Position numbers and translations under genes: made by a program
Assembly: GCF_900100965.1 (NCBI RefSeq)
Contig: NZ_FMUJ01000001.1
Location: forward strand, 45,592 to 109,591
Direction of reading: 5' to 3'
Origin: Variovorax sp. EL159
Lineage (GTDB): Bacteria; Pseudomonadota; Gammaproteobacteria; Burkholderiales; Burkholderiaceae_C
Length of the DNA: 64,000 bases
Shown here: piece by piece, positions 9,743 to 19,320 of the stretch
How the letters are laid out: the number at the start of each line of letters is the position of its first letter
How positions within the stretch are numbered: the stretch's first letter is position 1
The notes under the pieces: generated by a model
Told to the model about the DNA's origin: nothing
Database searches by the model: none
Seen by the model: only the letters and a program-made list of their open reading frames with translations

Positions 9743-10708
9743 ATGGCATTCATCACCTCCCTGGTTCTCGCGGCATTTGCCGGCTATGTCGGCGCCTGGT
9801 ATTTCGGCGTGATCGAAGGCAACTTCGCACTGCTGCTGTTCCTGGCCACGGTGGTCACCGGCCTTTACTGGCTGGCGGAACGCTTCTATTTCCTGCCGAA
9901 GCGCGAGCAGGCCGCCGCCAAGCTCGAGGCCTCGATGGCCGAGCGCAACGCGCGGCTGGCCGGGCAGGGCATTACACAGGTCGACACGGTCGATGCCAAG
10001 GCGAGCGACCGGCTGCTGATGCAGCCCTGGTGGCTCGACTGGACCGCCGGCCTGTTCCCCGTGATCCTGGTGGTGTTCCTGCTGCGCTCGTTCCTGTACG
10101 AGCCCTTCAAGATTCCCTCGGGCTCGATGATGCCCACGCTGCTGACCGGCGACCTGATCCTGGTCAATAAGTTCACCTACGGCCTGCGCCTGCCGGTCAT
10201 CAACACCAAGATCACCGACGGCACGCCGCTGGCGCGTGGCGACGTGGTGGTGTTCCGCTACCCGCCCAAGCCGAGCATGGACTACATCAAGCGCGTGGTC
10301 GGCATCCCGGGCGACGAGGTGGCGTACCTGAACAAGAAGCTCACGATCAACGGCAAGCCGGTTTCCAAGGAACCGGCTGCCGACTACCTTGACGGCGAAT
10401 CGATGCGCCTGCTCAAGCAGTTCGACGAGAACCTGGGCGGCAAGCAGCACAAGATCCTCAACGACGACGCGGCCCCGTCTTTCGTGCCCGGCGCCAGTGA
10501 CTTCCCGTTCCGTGAAAACTGCCGCTATTCCGTCGAAGGCGTGGTCTGCAAGGTGCCCGCCGGCCAATATTTCATGATGGGCGACAACCGCGATAATTCG
10601 GCGGATTCACGCTACTGGGGCTTCGTGCCTGACCAGAACATCGTGGGCAGGGCTTTCTTCGTTTGGATGAATTTCAGCGATCTGGGGCGCATCGGTCCGT
10701 TTCAATAA
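9743..10708 (+). CDS. lepB: Signal peptidase I
   Basis: Inner-membrane enzyme that removes signal peptides from exported proteins. Two N-terminal hydrophobic segments (about residues 3-40 and 93-113) anchor it. The catalytic Ser128 is in PSGSMMPTLL and the general-base Lys183 is in YIKRVVGIPGDEV. The later conserved boxes MGDNRDNSADSRYWG and IVGRAFFVWMN are present. 321 residues matches proteobacterial LepB. It lies directly behind lepA and 31 bases ahead of a DUF4845 membrane protein gene in the lepB-rnc-era chain. Confidence 0.96.
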   Translation: MAFITSLVLAAFAGYVGAWYFGVIEGNFALLLFLATVVTGLYWLAERFYFLPKREQAAAKLEASMAERNARLAGQGITQVDTVDAKASDRLLMQPWWLDWTAGLFPVILVVFLLRSFLYEPFKIPSGSMMPTLLTGDLILVNKFTYGLRLPVINTKITDGTPLARGDVVVFRYPPKPSMDYIKRVVGIPGDEVAYLNKKLTINGKPVSKEPAADYLDGESMRLLKQFDENLGGKQHKILNDDAAPSFVPGASDFPFRENCRYSVEGVVCKVPAGQYFMMGDNRDNSADSRYWGFVPDQNIVGRAFFVWMNFSDLGRIGPFQ

Positions 10709-10739
10709 GCAGTCAAAACTGTTCGAGGGGTAAGAGGGC

Positions 10740-11108
10740 ATGAGAACAAACCGGTCTATCCGCAGCAGGGCCGCGCAACAGCGCGGCATCTCGTTCATCG
10801 GCTTGGTGTTCGTCGCGGTGGTGCTCGGCTGCCTGGGCGTGGTCGTCGCGCAGGTCATTCCGACGCTGATCGAATGGCAGGCGATCGACAAGGCCGCCAA
10901 CAAGGCCAAGGAAGGCACGACGGTGCCCGAAGTGCGCGCGATCTTCGATCGTGCGCAGGCCATCGACGACTTCAAGTCGGTCAGTGGCAAGGACCTCGAC
11001 ATCAAGAAGGTCGGCGACAAGGTGGTCGTGTCGTACGCATACGAGCGCGAGATCCCATTGTTCGGGCCAGCCTACCTGACGCTCAAGTACAAAGGCGAGA
11101 CCCGCTGA
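10740..11108 (+). CDS. DUF4845 membrane protein
   Basis: A 122-residue protein with one N-terminal membrane helix (about residues 18-43, [20 protein letters not shown]) and a small periplasmic domain ending in [15 protein letters not shown]. This length, the QRGISF start of the helix and the location between lepB and rnc are those of the DUF4845 family of Beta- and Gammaproteobacteria. The N-terminal segment resembles a pilin-like signal anchor. Function is unknown; the conserved neighbourhood hints at a link to secretion or RNA processing, which is inference only. Its TGA overlaps the region where rnc translation could begin. Confidence 0.85.
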   Translation: MRTNRSIRSRAAQQRGISFIGLVFVAVVLGCLGVVVAQVIPTLIEWQAIDKAANKAKEGTTVPEVRAIFDRAQAIDDFKSVSGKDLDIKKVGDKVVVSYAYEREIPLFGPAYLTLKYKGETR

Positions 11109-11125
11109 ACGCGGCGCTTAAAAAG

Positions 11126-11812
11126 GTGGACGGCAGCCTTGTCGCGCTGCAGGCGCGTCTCCAGCACAAGTTCTCCGACACCCGGCTGCTTCAGCTCGCG
11201 CTGACGCACCGCAGTTTTTCGGCCGATCACAACGAGCGCCTCGAGTTTCTCGGCGACTCGGTGCTGAACCTCGCGGTTTCCCATCTGCTCTACATCCGCC
11301 TTTCGGCACTGCCCGAGGGCGACTTGTCGCGCGTGCGTGCTAACCTGGTCAAGCAGGACACCCTGCACCGGCTGGCGCTCGAGCTGGCACTGTCGCCGCT
11401 GCTGCGGCTCGGTGAAGGCGAGGCCCGCTCGGGCGGCCCCAACCGGCCGTCGATCCTGGCTGACGCGCTCGAGGCACTGATTGGCGCCGTCTATCTCGAT
11501 GCCGGCTTTGCTGCCGCGCAGGCGCTGGTGCACCGGCTGTACGAGTCGGTCGAAATCACGCCGCGCATGGAAGCGGCGGCCAAGGACCCCAAGACCGAAT
11601 TGCAGGAATGGCTGCAGGGTCACAAAATGAAGCTGCCGGTGTACCGCGTGGCAGCGACGCTGGGCGCCGCGCACAAGCAGACTTTCGATGTCGAGTGCGA
11701 GGTGCCCGAGTTGGGCCTTCGCGAACGCGGCATCGGCGGCTCGCGCCGCGCCGGCGAGCAGGCTGCCGCGGCCGCCATGTTGATCCGGCTCAAGGCACGC
11801 GGCGCCGCGTGA
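11126..11812 (+). CDS. rnc: Ribonuclease III
   Basis: Double-strand-specific endoribonuclease that processes rRNA precursors and regulatory duplexes. The catalytic signature [18 protein letters not shown] is near residues 33-50, and the second acidic cluster [18 protein letters not shown] follows. A double-stranded RNA-binding domain begins near residue 150 ([20 protein letters not shown]) and ends with [14 protein letters not shown]. The GTG at 11126 is preferred since it leaves seven residues before LQARLQHKF, close to the E. coli spacing. A CTG at 11105 that overlaps the upstream TGA, preceded by AAAGGCGAGA, is a possible non-standard start. It is followed by era after 7 bases. Confidence 0.93.
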   Translation: MDGSLVALQARLQHKFSDTRLLQLALTHRSFSADHNERLEFLGDSVLNLAVSHLLYIRLSALPEGDLSRVRANLVKQDTLHRLALELALSPLLRLGEGEARSGGPNRPSILADALEALIGAVYLDAGFAAAQALVHRLYESVEITPRMEAAAKDPKTELQEWLQGHKMKLPVYRVAATLGAAHKQTFDVECEVPELGLRERGIGGSRRAGEQAAAAAMLIRLKARGAA

Positions 11813-11819
11813 AATCACA

Positions 11820-12785
11820 ATGAACGATGCTATCAATCCCGTAGCGGAACCCGAAGACACCGCTGGCGGTTCGAGCGCTACCGGCCCGCAGCACTGCGGC
11901 CTTATCGCCATCGTCGGCAAGCCCAATGTGGGCAAGTCGACGCTGCTCAATGCGCTGGTCGGCCAGAAGATCAGCATCACCTCGCGCAAGGCGCAGACCA
12001 CGCGGCACCGCATCACCGGCATGCGCACGCTGGGCGCGACGCAGTTCGTCTTCGTCGATACGCCGGGCTTCCAGACCTTGCACGCCAACGCACTGAACAA
12101 GTCGCTCAACAAGACCGTGCAGGGCGCCGTCGGCGATGTGGACCTGATCCTGTTCGTGGTCGAGGCCGGCAGCTTCACGCCAGCCGACGAGCGCGTGCTC
12201 AAGCTGCTCGGCAAAGGCATTCCGACCGTGCTGCTGGCGAACAAGCTCGACAACGTGCACCGCCGTGGCGACATCGCGCCCTGGCTGCAGACCATGCAGG
12301 GCAAGCACAGCTTTGCCGAGTACGTGCCGATGTCGGCCAAGAACGCCAAGGACGTCGAGCGCCTGTTCGGCATCTGCGAAAAGTACCTGCCCGAGCAGCC
12401 CTGGTTCTACGACGAGGACGAACTCACCGACCGCAGCGAGAAGTTCCTGGCCGGCGAACTGGTGCGCGAGAAGCTGTTCCGCCTCACGGGCGACGAGCTG
12501 CCCTACACCTCGACCGTCATCATCGACAAGTTCGAGGAAGAGCCGCCCCAGAAAAAAGGCCAGAAGCGCCTGCTGCGCATTGCCGCCACCATCGTGGTCG
12601 AGCGCGACGGCCACAAGGCCATGGTGATCGGCGACAAGGGCGAGCGCATCAAGCGCATCGGCATGGAAACCCGCGTCGAGCTCGAAAAGCTGGCCGACGC
12701 CAAGGTGTTCCTCGAGCTCTGGGTCAAGGTCCGCTCGGGCTGGGCCGACGACGAGGCGCGTGTGCGCTCCTTCGGCTACGAATAA
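11820..12785 (+). CDS. era: GTPase Era
   Basis: Essential Ras-like GTPase that binds 16S rRNA and assists 30S assembly. The N-terminal domain shows G1 [10 protein letters not shown]2 [10 protein letters not shown]3 DTPGFQ and G4 NKLDNV. The C-terminal KH domain carries the family segment [20 protein letters not shown] followed by KRIG. A 22-residue extension precedes [15 protein letters not shown]. 321 residues is near the usual length. The rnc-era-recO order is conserved in proteobacteria. The reading frame starts 7 bases after rnc, which suggests coupled translation. Confidence 0.97.
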   Translation: MNDAINPVAEPEDTAGGSSATGPQHCGLIAIVGKPNVGKSTLLNALVGQKISITSRKAQTTRHRITGMRTLGATQFVFVDTPGFQTLHANALNKSLNKTVQGAVGDVDLILFVVEAGSFTPADERVLKLLGKGIPTVLLANKLDNVHRRGDIAPWLQTMQGKHSFAEYVPMSAKNAKDVERLFGICEKYLPEQPWFYDEDELTDRSEKFLAGELVREKLFRLTGDELPYTSTVIIDKFEEEPPQKKGQKRLLRIAATIVVERDGHKAMVIGDKGERIKRIGMETRVELEKLADAKVFLELWVKVRSGWADDEARVRSFGYE

Positions 12786-12928
12786 GCACGGGCAAATCTT
12801 TGGGCTTGCTCGCTTTGTGCAGCCGCCAATTCCCTTGCAGGCGGTAACGCCAGCAGCCCGGCCAGGCCGGTTGCGCGGCGCCTGCCGGCTTCATCAAGCC
12901 TCGATGCTCCTCGACAGCGCGTACTGAC

Positions 12929-13699
12929 ATGGCTACCCACCGCGTTTCGCACGAACCGGCGTATGTGCTCCACCGCTACGACTGGAGCGAGTCGAGCCTG
13001 ATCCTCGAGGTCTTCACGCGCCACCACGGCCGCATCGCGCTCGTGGCCAAGGGGGCGAAGCGCCCGAGCTCCAATTTCCGCCCGGTGCTGCTGCCGCTGC
13101 AGCCCCTGCAGCTCAACTACGGCGGCGACGCCGAGATCCGCACGCTCAAGGGCGCCGAATGGATGGGCGGCCACGTGATGCCGACCGGCGAAGCCCTGAT
13201 GTCGGGCTACTACGTCAACGAGCTGCTGCTGCGCCTGCTCGCGCGGGACGACGCCCACGAAGCCCTGTTCGACGCCTATGCCGGCGTGGTGCAGGTGCTG
13301 GCGAGCGACCATGCCGGCGCCCAGGCTGCCACCCAGGCGGCCGCCCTGCGCGCCTTCGAGTTGCTGCTGCTGCGCGGGGTGGGCCTGCTGCCTTCGCTCG
13401 ATGCGCAGACCCTCACGCTGGAGCCGCTCGCGGCCAGAACGCGCTACACCCTCGTGCCGGAAGCCGGATTGCGGCAGGCCACCAAGGAAGAAGCCGCACT
13501 GACTGGCGCCGACTGGCAATCCCTGCAAGGCGTGCTGGACGATCGCGCCCCCTTCACCGCCACGCTGCGCGAGATCGCCACCATGAACACCGGCAGCAAC
13601 AGCGCCCTGCGAAACCAGCTGCGCGCCTTGCTCAACTACCATTGCGGCGTGTCCACGCTGCGCACGCGGCAAATGATGAGAGATCTGCAAGCACTATGA
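12929..13699 (+). CDS. recO: DNA repair protein RecO
   Basis: RecO works with RecR and RecF to load RecA on SSB-covered single-stranded DNA during recombinational repair. The 256-residue protein has the N-terminal OB-fold signature ([20 protein letters not shown], then [17 protein letters not shown]) and the helical C-terminal domain with [20 protein letters not shown]. The position after era and before pdxJ is the conserved one. It starts 143 bases after era, a gap with no gene, so it may have its own promoter. Its stop overlaps the pdxJ start by four bases (ATGA). Confidence 0.95.
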   Translation: MATHRVSHEPAYVLHRYDWSESSLILEVFTRHHGRIALVAKGAKRPSSNFRPVLLPLQPLQLNYGGDAEIRTLKGAEWMGGHVMPTGEALMSGYYVNELLLRLLARDDAHEALFDAYAGVVQVLASDHAGAQAATQAAALRAFELLLLRGVGLLPSLDAQTLTLEPLAARTRYTLVPEAGLRQATKEEAALTGADWQSLQGVLDDRAPFTATLREIATMNTGSNSALRNQLRALLNYHCGVSTLRTRQMMRDLQAL

Positions 13700-14460
13700 G
13701 CACTTCAGGCCACGCCGGCACCACCTCGCTGTCCGTCAACCTCAACAAGGTCGCCCTGGTGCGCAACACGCGCCACCTTGGCATTCCGAGCGTGGTGAAG
13801 GCCGCCCAGGCTTGCCTGGCCGCCGGCGCGCAGGGCATTACCGTGCACCCACGGCCCGATGCGCGCCACATCCGCGCGCATGACGTGAGCGACCTGTCCG
13901 CGTTGCTCGCCAAGGACTGGCCCGGCATCGAGTTCAACATCGAGGGCAACCCCTTCCAGAACCTGATGGACTTCGTGCGCACGCTGAAGCCGCATCAGGC
14001 CACCTTCGTGCCCGACAGCGAAACCCAGTCGACCAGCGACCACGGCTGGACCTTCCCCGACGACGCCGAGCGCCTGCGCCCGCTGATCGCCGAAGCCAAG
14101 GCGCTGGGCGTGCGCGTCAGCCTGTTCATGGACCCGATCCCCGAGATGATGGCGGCGGTCAAGGCCGTGGGCGCCGACCGTGTCGAGCTGTACACCGAAG
14201 GCTATGCGGCCTCGCGGGGCCGGCCGGACGAACAGGCCGTGCTCGCGCGCTATGCCGAGACCGCGCGCGCCGCACTGGCCGCAGGCCTTGGCGTCAACGC
14301 CGGCCACGACCTGAGCCGTGACAACCTGACCGCCTTCCTGCGCGCCGTGCCGGGTGTGCAGGAGGTTTCCATCGGCCATGCCTTCGTCGCCGATGCGCTC
14401 GAACTCGGCTATGCGGCCACCACGCGCGATTACCTGCGTTGCATCGACGAGGCACGGTGA
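13696..14460 (+). CDS. pdxJ: Pyridoxine 5'-phosphate synthase PdxJ
   Basis: Condenses 1-deoxyxylulose 5-phosphate with 3-amino-2-oxopropyl phosphate to make pyridoxine 5'-phosphate in vitamin B6 synthesis. The 254-residue TIM barrel shows [16 protein letters not shown] near the N-terminus, [17 protein letters not shown], then EFNIEGNP, and near the C-terminus [13 protein letters not shown] and [16 protein letters not shown]. These are PdxJ family motifs. The ATG overlaps the recO stop, and acpS follows after 13 bases, giving the pdxJ-acpS pair seen in many proteobacteria. Confidence 0.96.
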   Translation: MSTSGHAGTTSLSVNLNKVALVRNTRHLGIPSVVKAAQACLAAGAQGITVHPRPDARHIRAHDVSDLSALLAKDWPGIEFNIEGNPFQNLMDFVRTLKPHQATFVPDSETQSTSDHGWTFPDDAERLRPLIAEAKALGVRVSLFMDPIPEMMAAVKAVGADRVELYTEGYAASRGRPDEQAVLARYAETARAALAAGLGVNAGHDLSRDNLTAFLRAVPGVQEVSIGHAFVADALELGYAATTRDYLRCIDEAR

Positions 14461-14473
14461 ACGCCTGCGCAGC

Positions 14474-14881
14474 ATGATCTACGGCATCGGCACCGACATC
14501 TGCGACCTGCGTCGCATCGCGGCGACTTTCGAGCGCCAGGGCGAGCGCTTTGCCCGCAAGGTGCTGTGCGACGCCGAGTTCGCGGTCTGGCAAGCCCGCA
14601 GCGCGCGCTGGCCCAAGCGCGGCATCAGCTATCTCGCGACGCGCTTTTCGGCCAAGGAGGCTCTCAGCAAGGCGATCGGCCTGGGCATGCGCATGCCCAT
14701 GACCTGGCGGCTGTGCGAGATCGCCAACCTGCGCAGCGGCAAGCCGGTGATCGTGCTGCACGGCGAACTCAAGGCGTGGTTCGAGGCCAAGGGTCTCACG
14801 GCTCACGTGACCGTGACGGACGAAACAGAATACGCCGCGAGCTTCGTGGTGGTCGAACGCCAGGGCACCCACGACGCATGA
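14474..14881 (+). CDS. acpS: Holo-[acyl carrier protein] synthase AcpS
   Basis: Transfers the 4'-phosphopantetheine arm of CoA to the serine of ACP. At 135 residues it has the family motifs [12 protein letters not shown] at the N-terminus, with the Mg-binding Asp, and [16 protein letters not shown] with the conserved Phe-Ser-x-Lys-Glu. Its substrate protein is encoded in the same window at 1261-1500. The ATG at 14474 gives MIYGIGTDI, the normal start. It lies 13 bases after pdxJ, and its stop overlaps the nagZ start (ATGA), so the three are probably one operon. Confidence 0.95.
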   Translation: MIYGIGTDICDLRRIAATFERQGERFARKVLCDAEFAVWQARSARWPKRGISYLATRFSAKEALSKAIGLGMRMPMTWRLCEIANLRSGKPVIVLHGELKAWFEAKGLTAHVTVTDETEYAASFVVVERQGTHDA

Positions 14882-15969
14882 CAACGACAACAACAAGCAT
14901 CCACGCGCCGCTGATCATCGACATCGCGGCCACCGAACTCAACGACGCCGACCGACGGCGCCTTGCCAATCCGCTGGTGGGCGGCGTGATTCATTTCGCG
15001 CGCAACTGGCAAGACCGCGCGCAGATGACCGCGCTCAATGCCGAGATCAAGGCGATCCGGCCCGACCTGCTGATCTGCGTCGACCACGAAGGCGGGCGCG
15101 TGCAGCGCTTTCGCACCGATGGCTTCACCCGGCTGCCCTCGATGCGTGCTCTGGGCGAGCTGTGGATGAGCGACGCCATGCGTGCCACGCAGGCCGCCAC
15201 GGCCGTCGGGTATGTGCTGGCCGCCGAGCTGCGTGCTTGCGGCGTCGACTTCAGCTTTGCACCGGTGCTCGACCTGGACTACGGCGGGAGCAGCGTCATC
15301 GGCAGCCGCAGCTTTCATCGCGATCCACGCGTGGTCGCGCTGCTCGCCAAGAGCGTGATGCACGGCATGCTGCAGGCGGACATGCGCAACTGCGGCAAGC
15401 ATTTTCCGGGGCATGGTTTCGTCGCGGGCGACTCGCATGTCGAGATCCCGGTCGACAAGCGGGGCCTCAAGGCCATCCTGGCCGACGACGCACGGCCCTA
15501 CGACTGGCTGGCAGGCACGCTCACCGCGGTGATGCCGGCACACGTGATCTATCCGAAGGTCGACAAGCGTCCGGCGGGGTTTTCAGCCAGATGGCTCCAC
15601 GACATCCTGCGGCAGCGGCTGGCGTTCGACGGCGTGATCTTCAGCGACGACCTCAGCATGGAAGCCGGGCGCTACATCGACGGCCAGTTGCTCAGCTACG
15701 CCGATGCCGCACTGGCGGCCATCGATGCAGGTTGCGACCTGGCGCTGCTGTGCAACCAGAGCATCGGCGATGGTGCGCCGCTCGACGAATTGCTCGAAGA
15801 CTTCGGTGCGGCCCGGGGCGCGGGCCGGTGGGCGGGCAGCGCTGCGAGCGAAGCCCGCCGCCGGGCATTGCTGCCGCGCTCGGCATCGCCGTCGTGGTCC
15901 GCGCTCGCTGATTCGAGTCCATACCAGGGGGCCATGCGCCTCCTCTCGCAAGGCGATCTGGTGGAGTAG
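14878..15969 (+). CDS. nagZ: Beta-N-acetylhexosaminidase NagZ (GH3)
   Basis: Cytoplasmic glycosidase that removes GlcNAc from anhydromuropeptides in peptidoglycan recycling; its product can also signal AmpC induction. The 363-residue GH3 protein has [14 protein letters not shown], the substrate loop [19 protein letters not shown] with the general acid/base Asp-His pair, and the nucleophile region FSDDLSMEA. The start overlaps the acpS stop. The C-terminal 40 residues are Ala/Arg/Ser-rich and less conserved in character. A glycosyltransferase-like gene begins three bases after the stop, an unusual addition to this operon. Confidence 0.94.
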   Translation: MTTTTTSIHAPLIIDIAATELNDADRRRLANPLVGGVIHFARNWQDRAQMTALNAEIKAIRPDLLICVDHEGGRVQRFRTDGFTRLPSMRALGELWMSDAMRATQAATAVGYVLAAELRACGVDFSFAPVLDLDYGGSSVIGSRSFHRDPRVVALLAKSVMHGMLQADMRNCGKHFPGHGFVAGDSHVEIPVDKRGLKAILADDARPYDWLAGTLTAVMPAHVIYPKVDKRPAGFSARWLHDILRQRLAFDGVIFSDDLSMEAGRYIDGQLLSYADAALAAIDAGCDLALLCNQSIGDGAPLDELLEDFGAARGAGRWAGSAASEARRRALLPRSASPSWSALADSSPYQGAMRLLSQGDLVE

Positions 15970-15972
15970 CGC

Positions 15973-17322
15973 ATGCCCCTGTGCCTCAGTTTTTTTCCAC
16001 GCAAGGACGAGGCCACGCTGCGCAACCATGCGCACTACTGTCGCCTGTTCGGCTACCCGCATCAGTGGATCGAAGCGGACCGCATCCGCCATCCGGCATT
16101 GCGCGACAGTGCCCGGTACAGCCACATCCTGCGGCACCTGCGCGCACTGCCCGAGAACGACTGGCTCCTGTTCCTCGATGGCGATTCGGTGGTGTTCCAT
16201 CCCGTCGCCATCGACACCCTGATGCAAGGGCGGGATTCGCTGGTCGTGGAAGGGCCACCCAGTGGCGACAGGCCAGGCCCCGCGATGACCAACATGATGG
16301 TGCTGCGCAACACCGCCGCGAACCGTGCCGCGCTGCACGAGTTGATGGGCGATGCGGGGCATGTCATTGCGCTGGTGAACCGTTCGACCGATGAAGCGGC
16401 ACGGCTGCGTCCGATCGGCATGCTGGGGTGCAACGCCGTGGTCGGCGACATCTATGTCAATGTCTCGTGGCGCATTCCGCAGTGGTTTCTGGCGCGCATC
16501 TTCGTCGTCAACCTGGCGCCGCTGTCCCTTGCCGCACCCGAGGGCGAATGGCGCGAAGCGCTGCTGCACGACATCAACCTGCAGGACTTCCTGGTGGGGC
16601 AGGTCAACAACGCGCTGATCCACAGCCAGCCCATGCTGCAGCCGGCCGCCTATCCGGCGCTGTCGGACGATGCGGTGTCGAGCTACAACACTGGCGCGGA
16701 CATCGCCTTCGTCACGCTCTACACGCACCACGTCGCCAGCTACGCGCGGGTTTCTGAACACAATGTGAAGCGCTACTGCGACAGGCACGGCTATGCCTAT
16801 CACGTGTACCGCGCGGTGCCCGAGGCGATCGATCCCGGCATCGGCGGGTCGTGGGTCCGCAGTTGGCTGCTGCAGCAGCACATTGCGCATCACAAGTGGG
16901 TGATCTGGGTCGACGCCGACGTCATCTTCTTCAACCAGGGCCGCCGCATCGACGACATGCTCGAAGGGCGCGAGCTGCTGCTGGCGAAGGACGTGGGCGG
17001 CTGGTCCTTCAATTCGGGCGTGATGGGTTTCTTGAACACGGCGCGCAACGCCGAGTTGCTCGCGCGCATCTGGCAGCGCATCGGCGAGGTGAATGACAAG
17101 TCGGCGGTCTACAGCAGCCAGGGCGACCAGTACTACACCAACCAAGTGCTGTCCGAAGAGGGGCTGATCGATGACCGGACCATCGTCGACAACCTGAGCA
17201 TCAACACGCCACCGCACCTGGCCTCGGATGAAACGCTGCTTGTGCACTTCATCAATCTGGACGAACCGTACCGGTCGGCGTACATGGCGTCGATGGACGC
17301 TGCCTCCCAGCGCTTGCGATAG
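15973..17322 (+). CDS. Internally duplicated glycosyltransferase-like protein (GT34-like), copy 1
   Basis: Encodes 449 residues made of two similar halves. The first (1-240) has LRNHAHYCRLFGYPHQW and the acidic motif LLFLDGDSVVF, with DGD at 69-71. The second (about 245-449) has SEHNVKRYCDRHGYAYHVY and WVIWVDADVIFFN, with DAD at 314-316, then FNSGVMGFLNTARNAELL and SSQGDQYYTNQV. The second half follows the pattern of GMA12/MNN10-type (GT34) transferases: DxD metal-binding motif, 'sGvm..rNt' and QGDQ. No signal peptide is seen, so it probably acts on nucleotide sugars in the cytoplasm. SD GGAG overlaps the nagZ stop three bases upstream. A close paralogue lies at 21299-22672. Substrate unknown. 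Confidence 0.75.
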   Translation: MPLCLSFFPRKDEATLRNHAHYCRLFGYPHQWIEADRIRHPALRDSARYSHILRHLRALPENDWLLFLDGDSVVFHPVAIDTLMQGRDSLVVEGPPSGDRPGPAMTNMMVLRNTAANRAALHELMGDAGHVIALVNRSTDEAARLRPIGMLGCNAVVGDIYVNVSWRIPQWFLARIFVVNLAPLSLAAPEGEWREALLHDINLQDFLVGQVNNALIHSQPMLQPAAYPALSDDAVSSYNTGADIAFVTLYTHHVASYARVSEHNVKRYCDRHGYAYHVYRAVPEAIDPGIGGSWVRSWLLQQHIAHHKWVIWVDADVIFFNQGRRIDDMLEGRELLLAKDVGGWSFNSGVMGFLNTARNAELLARIWQRIGEVNDKSAVYSSQGDQYYTNQVLSEEGLIDDRTIVDNLSINTPPHLASDETLLVHFINLDEPYRSAYMASMDAASQRLR

Positions 17323-19272
17323 CTAGCTGCCCGTCGATGGGGGCGTGTCGCCTGCCGCAAGATCGGGCTCCAACCTGAAGACCCGCACCGGCAACTGATT
17401 GGCCGCCGGGGCCAGGAACTGCGCGATCTCGGGGGACGCGAACTGGCTTTCCAGCCATGCCTTGTCGGCAAGGCCGGCGTTGAAGAAGATCTGCAGCAGC
17501 CGCAAGGTTTCATGCCGTAGCGCGCGCGTCAGCGTTTCATGCTCGACCCGCTGTTGCTCCGGCGCCGCGGCCGGCCTGAAGCAGGCGCGTGCCAGGGTGT
17601 GCAGCAGGCGCTGTGCAAAGTCCAGTGTCGACGGCCAATACAGCGCATAGAGCTCTGCGATCTCGCGCACGTCGTCGCCGCTGGACTTCGGCAACAGGTA
17701 CGCCAGCACCAGTGCGCGCGCTTGCAAGGCCTGCGCGGTGGCCCTGGTCGCATCGGTGGGCGCGGGCGATGTAGCGGGCCGGTGCAGCAACTGAGGGATC
17801 ACGGCAAAGTGCGCGCCTGCGGCCACGCTCTTGCACAGCATGTGCAGGTCGTCGTGCGTGGTGAAGCCCGGGTCGTGACGCACGCCGCTGCGTTCCAGGA
17901 AGCCGCGCCGCACCATGCAGGCCGACAGCAGCAACGGACGCGGGCCGAGGTATTCCACGAGGATGTCCTGGTGCCGCTCGGCGAACTCCAACGACCCTTC
18001 GTGCGTTTCGCACCAGCATCCTGCGATATCGATGTCGGGGCAGGTCTCGAGCAGTGCGGCCTGGCGTTGCAGGCGCTCGGGTGCAGGAATGTCGCCGGCA
18101 TCGGAAAAGACGACGTAGTCACCTTGCGCCTGCGCCAATGCAAGATTGCGGGCGGTGGCGCGATCGCATGCGACCGGCAGCGAAATCAGCTGTGCATTGG
18201 CGATGCCCGCCTGGGAGAGCAGCGCGCCAAGGCCGGGCGCCCCTGCCTGTGCGACGAGCACCACGTGCAGTGTCACATCGCGCTGCGCGGCCCATGCGTG
18301 GAGGCTTTGCGACAGCGTATCGAGCGAGTCGCCGGCCGTGAGGCAGACCGTCACGCGCGGCATGTGCGTTTCCACGAACCGGTCGGGCTGCTGCGCGCGC
18401 CAGCTCAGGAAGCGTTGGATGGCAGGCCCGACCAATGGAGGGGCAAATGCACGGCTGAACAGGTCAAGGCCCTCGCGCTCGAGCATCGCGCGCCGGGGTG
18501 CATCGGCGAGCAGTTGCTCGACCGTCTCGATGAGCTTTTCGTACGGGGCGCCGACCACCGCATCGCGCGCCGAGGCCTCGATCTCGCTGTCGGGATAGAG
18601 CTCGCAGACCACCGCCTTGCGATGGCGCAGCAGGATCGACAGGCGCGGCACTTCGACGATGCGCGACTCTTCCCAGTTGTGGAGGTTGAGCACGATCTTC
18701 GCGCGGCGCATGAACCCGTTGCGCTCTTCCAGCGACCACGAGCGCCCGCGATTGACCTCGACCCGCAGGCCGCGCGCCATCAGGCCTTCGAGAATGTCGA
18801 TGCGCCGGCGCGTCAGCGAGCCGAAGAAGACGACGTCGATGTCCTGCTGCTCGTCGGGCAGGATGTCGCTCAGAGGAAGGATCTCGGCCGCGCCGGGTTC
18901 CCATCCGAGCGCGACGTAGTCCGCGTTCCTGTATTCCAGCTGCTGGTGCCGCTGGAAATTCGACTTGCTGTATTCCCAGAGGTAGCAATGCTTGAGAACG
19001 TCAAGGTAGCGTTCGTTCCAGGCATGGGTGCCTTGCACCATCGGCTCGAAGTTGACGATGATGCAATCGGGATGGTGCTGTTCGATGTGCTCCCACGGCA
19101 CATCCCAGAAGAAAAACAGGATGTTGATCTCGCCCGGCTCGATGTGGCTCTGGACGAAACGGGTCGGATAGCCGAGGCGTTCTGCCGCCAGCCTGAAGGC
19201 TTCGACGATGTCGCCGCAAATCTCCGGCGGAGACAGCGATGTGAAGTTGAGGCGAGGTAGCGTCGTCGTCAT
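17323..19272 (-). CDS. Fused glycosyltransferase: GT-B-like N-terminal and GT2-like C-terminal domains
   Basis: A 649-residue protein with two parts. Residues 1-330 look like a GT-B family transferase of the CgeB type ('glycosyl transferases group 1'): CIIVNFEPMVQG, then DVVFFGSLTRRRIDILEGL, KIVLNLHNWEESRIVEVPRL and a C-terminal acceptor-type helix. From about 335 a GT2-like Rossmann domain begins (PRVTVCLTAGDSLDTLSQSL; ARNLALAQAQGDYVVFSDAGD, carrying an acidic D-A-G-D in place of the usual DxD; then DPGFTTHDDLHMLCKSVAAG). It ends tail-to-tail with the upstream plus-strand gene with no spacer. It may add two sugars in succession; the acceptor is not known. Confidence 0.7.
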   Translation of the reverse strand: MTTTLPRLNFTSLSPPEICGDIVEAFRLAAERLGYPTRFVQSHIEPGEINILFFFWDVPWEHIEQHHPDCIIVNFEPMVQGTHAWNERYLDVLKHCYLWEYSKSNFQRHQQLEYRNADYVALGWEPGAAEILPLSDILPDEQQDIDVVFFGSLTRRRIDILEGLMARGLRVEVNRGRSWSLEERNGFMRRAKIVLNLHNWEESRIVEVPRLSILLRHRKAVVCELYPDSEIEASARDAVVGAPYEKLIETVEQLLADAPRRAMLEREGLDLFSRAFAPPLVGPAIQRFLSWRAQQPDRFVETHMPRVTVCLTAGDSLDTLSQSLHAWAAQRDVTLHVVLVAQAGAPGLGALLSQAGIANAQLISLPVACDRATARNLALAQAQGDYVVFSDAGDIPAPERLQRQAALLETCPDIDIAGCWCETHEGSLEFAERHQDILVEYLGPRPLLLSACMVRRGFLERSGVRHDPGFTTHDDLHMLCKSVAAGAHFAVIPQLLHRPATSPAPTDATRATAQALQARALVLAYLLPKSSGDDVREIAELYALYWPSTLDFAQRLLHTLARACFRPAAAPEQQRVEHETLTRALRHETLRLLQIFFNAGLADKAWLESQFASPEIAQFLAPAANQLPVRVFRLEPDLAAGDTPPSTGS

Positions 19273-19320
19273 GGGGGTAACGGCGCGGGCATGTGGGGTG
19301 ACTGGCGTAAAGGAGGAGGG

